A stretch of DNA of 64,000 nucleotides from Fibrobacterota bacterium (GTDB lineage Bacteria > Fibrobacterota > Fibrobacteria > UBA11236): positions 1 to 64,000 of the forward strand of contig JAEKLQ010000054.1 in NCBI GenBank assembly GCA_019509785.1. The letters run 5' to 3'. The position numbers and the translations under genes were made by a program. The notes below the pieces were generated by a model. That model worked only from the letters and a program-made list of their open reading frames with translations, had not been told where the DNA came from and ran no database searches. Below are positions 63,056-64,000 of the stretch, one piece after another (the stretch's first letter is position 1; every line of letters begins with the position of its first letter).

Positions 63056-64000
63056 ATGACCTTTCCTGCGCGAGGGGTATTCATCATCGCCGAAGCGGGC
63101 GTGAACCACAACGGGTCCTTGGATCTCGCGCTTCGCCTGGTAGACGCGGCCGCGGAAGCCGGCGCGGATGCGGTGAAATTCCAGACTTTCAAGACCGAGA
63201 AGATCCTGACCCGGTCCGCGCCTTCGGCGGCCTATCAGGAACGGAACGTTGGCGGCGGTAAAACGCAATTCGACATGATCAAGGAGCTGGAACTCTCCTA
63301 CGCCGATTTCCGCCGCGTCCAGGACCATTGCGGCCGGCGCGGCATCCGCTTCTTATCCACCCCGGACGAAGAAGAGAGCTTGGACTTCCTGGATTCCATC
63401 GGCATGGATCTGATCAAGGTGGGCTCCGGCGAGGTGGAAAACGTTCCCTTCTTGCGGAAGGTGGGGGCCAAGCGCAAGGACGTGATCCTTTCGACCGGTA
63501 TGTCGGACCTGGGCGAGGTGGAAAGGGCTTATCATACTTTGCTTGCGGCGGGCGCGAAATCGGTGGCCTTGCTGCATTGCACCACCAATTATCCTTGTCC
63601 AATGGACGAGGTGAACCTGAAGGCCATGCTGACCTTGAAGGGCGCTTTCAAAACGCGGGTGGGATATTCGGACCATACCGACGGGATAGAAGTGTCCCTG
63701 GCCGCGGTCGCCCTCGGGGCCCGCATCCTAGAGAAGCATTTCACCCTGGACAAGTCCATGCCCGGGCCCGATCACAAGGCCAGTCTGGACCTTTCCCAAC
63801 TGAAGGAAATGGTGCGCTGCGCGCGCAACGTCGAGGGCTGCCTGGGCGACGGCGTCAAACGCCCGGCGGCAAGCGAACGGGAGATCGCCCCCGCGGTGAA
63901 GAAATCCATCGTCGCCAAGCGCGCTGTTTCCCGCGGCGAATCGTTCGGCGAGGAAAACCTGACCGTGAAGCGGGCGGGCGGAAAGGGCGTTTCGGCGGCC
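63056..64000 (+). CDS. neuB: N-acetylneuraminate/legionaminate synthase (NeuB/LegI family), 3' end outside window
   Basis: Condenses an N-acyl-hexosamine with phosphoenolpyruvate to form a nonulosonic acid. 315 codons visible from ATG 63056, behind GGGAGGA. Barrel motifs: FIIAEAGVNHNGSLDLAL, ADAVKFQTFKTEKI, FLSTPDEEESLDFL, LIKVGSGEVENVPFL, ILSTGMSDLGEVE, LHCTTNYPCP, GYSDHT and EKHFTLDKSMPGPDHKASLD. The linker to the SAF (antifreeze-like) domain has begun (SIVAKRAVSRGE) when the window ends. Which sugar it uses depends on the upstream genes and on genes beyond the edge. Confidence 0.95.
   Translation, partial: MTFPARGVFIIAEAGVNHNGSLDLALRLVDAAAEAGADAVKFQTFKTEKILTRSAPSAAYQERNVGGGKTQFDMIKELELSYADFRRVQDHCGRRGIRFLSTPDEEESLDFLDSIGMDLIKVGSGEVENVPFLRKVGAKRKDVILSTGMSDLGEVERAYHTLLAAGAKSVALLHCTTNYPCPMDEVNLKAMLTLKGAFKTRVGYSDHTDGIEVSLAAVALGARILEKHFTLDKSMPGPDHKASLDLSQLKEMVRCARNVEGCLGDGVKRPAASEREIAPAVKKSIVAKRAVSRGESFGEENLTVKRAGGKGVSAA

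Overview
The window is GC-rich, densely coded bacterial chromosome, most likely from the Fibrobacterota or a close FCB-group relative. The main lineage clue is a TIGR02147-type regulator (47007-47834) translationally coupled to a large secreted lipoprotein, an arrangement I associate with Fibrobacter-type genomes. The rest fits a diderm bacterium: Tat export, lipoproteins, a probable outer-membrane barrel and periplasmic amidase and GDPD enzymes. No rRNA, tRNA, CRISPR array or insertion sequence was seen. TAG, TAA and TGA are all used as ordinary stops.

1-15.2 kb: the 3' end of a TPR gene with a small exported partner, a frameshifted secreted-protein pseudogene, gpmI, a long non-coding stretch with a large inverted repeat, an RlmD-type methyltransferase, a CbiX-like protein, a STAS protein, gcvT-ftsK, a 1-Cys peroxiredoxin and two unknown genes. 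15.4-27.9 kb is a minus-strand housekeeping block: HU, smpB-amidase, yebC-ruvC-ruvA-ruvB, a TPR membrane protein, rlmB, and tatA-tatC-(tatB/5-FCL fusion)-carA, with rnd upstream. The tatB/5-FCL gene is interrupted by an in-frame TAG at a conserved tyrosine position.

28-43.3 kb: trpS, a thioredoxin-like protein, a radical SAM protein, a VOC protein, metF-aminotransferase-methyltransferase, a MauE/DoxX membrane protein, and a tightly coupled trio (outer-membrane protein, EEP-fold lipoprotein, PD-(D/E)XK protein) whose first gene appears to start at CTG. Then speA, an unknown gene divergent from an XRE regulator across an inverted-repeat operator, DUF2461 and a secreted GDPD.

43.6-50.7 kb is an accessory envelope region: three secreted proteins in one operon (one carrying what looks like a disabled metzincin HExxH motif), a strong terminator, the TIGR02147 regulator with its lipoprotein, and a stand-alone receiver protein. 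50.7-64 kb is a surface-glycan locus: methyltransferases, a 1137-residue methyltransferase-GT-GT fusion, a GT2-type transferase, a phytanoyl-CoA-dioxygenase-like enzyme, and a legionaminic-type nonulosonic acid module (LegB-like dehydratase, LegC-like aminotransferase, FemAB/GNAT-like protein, NeuB/LegI synthase) that runs off the right edge.
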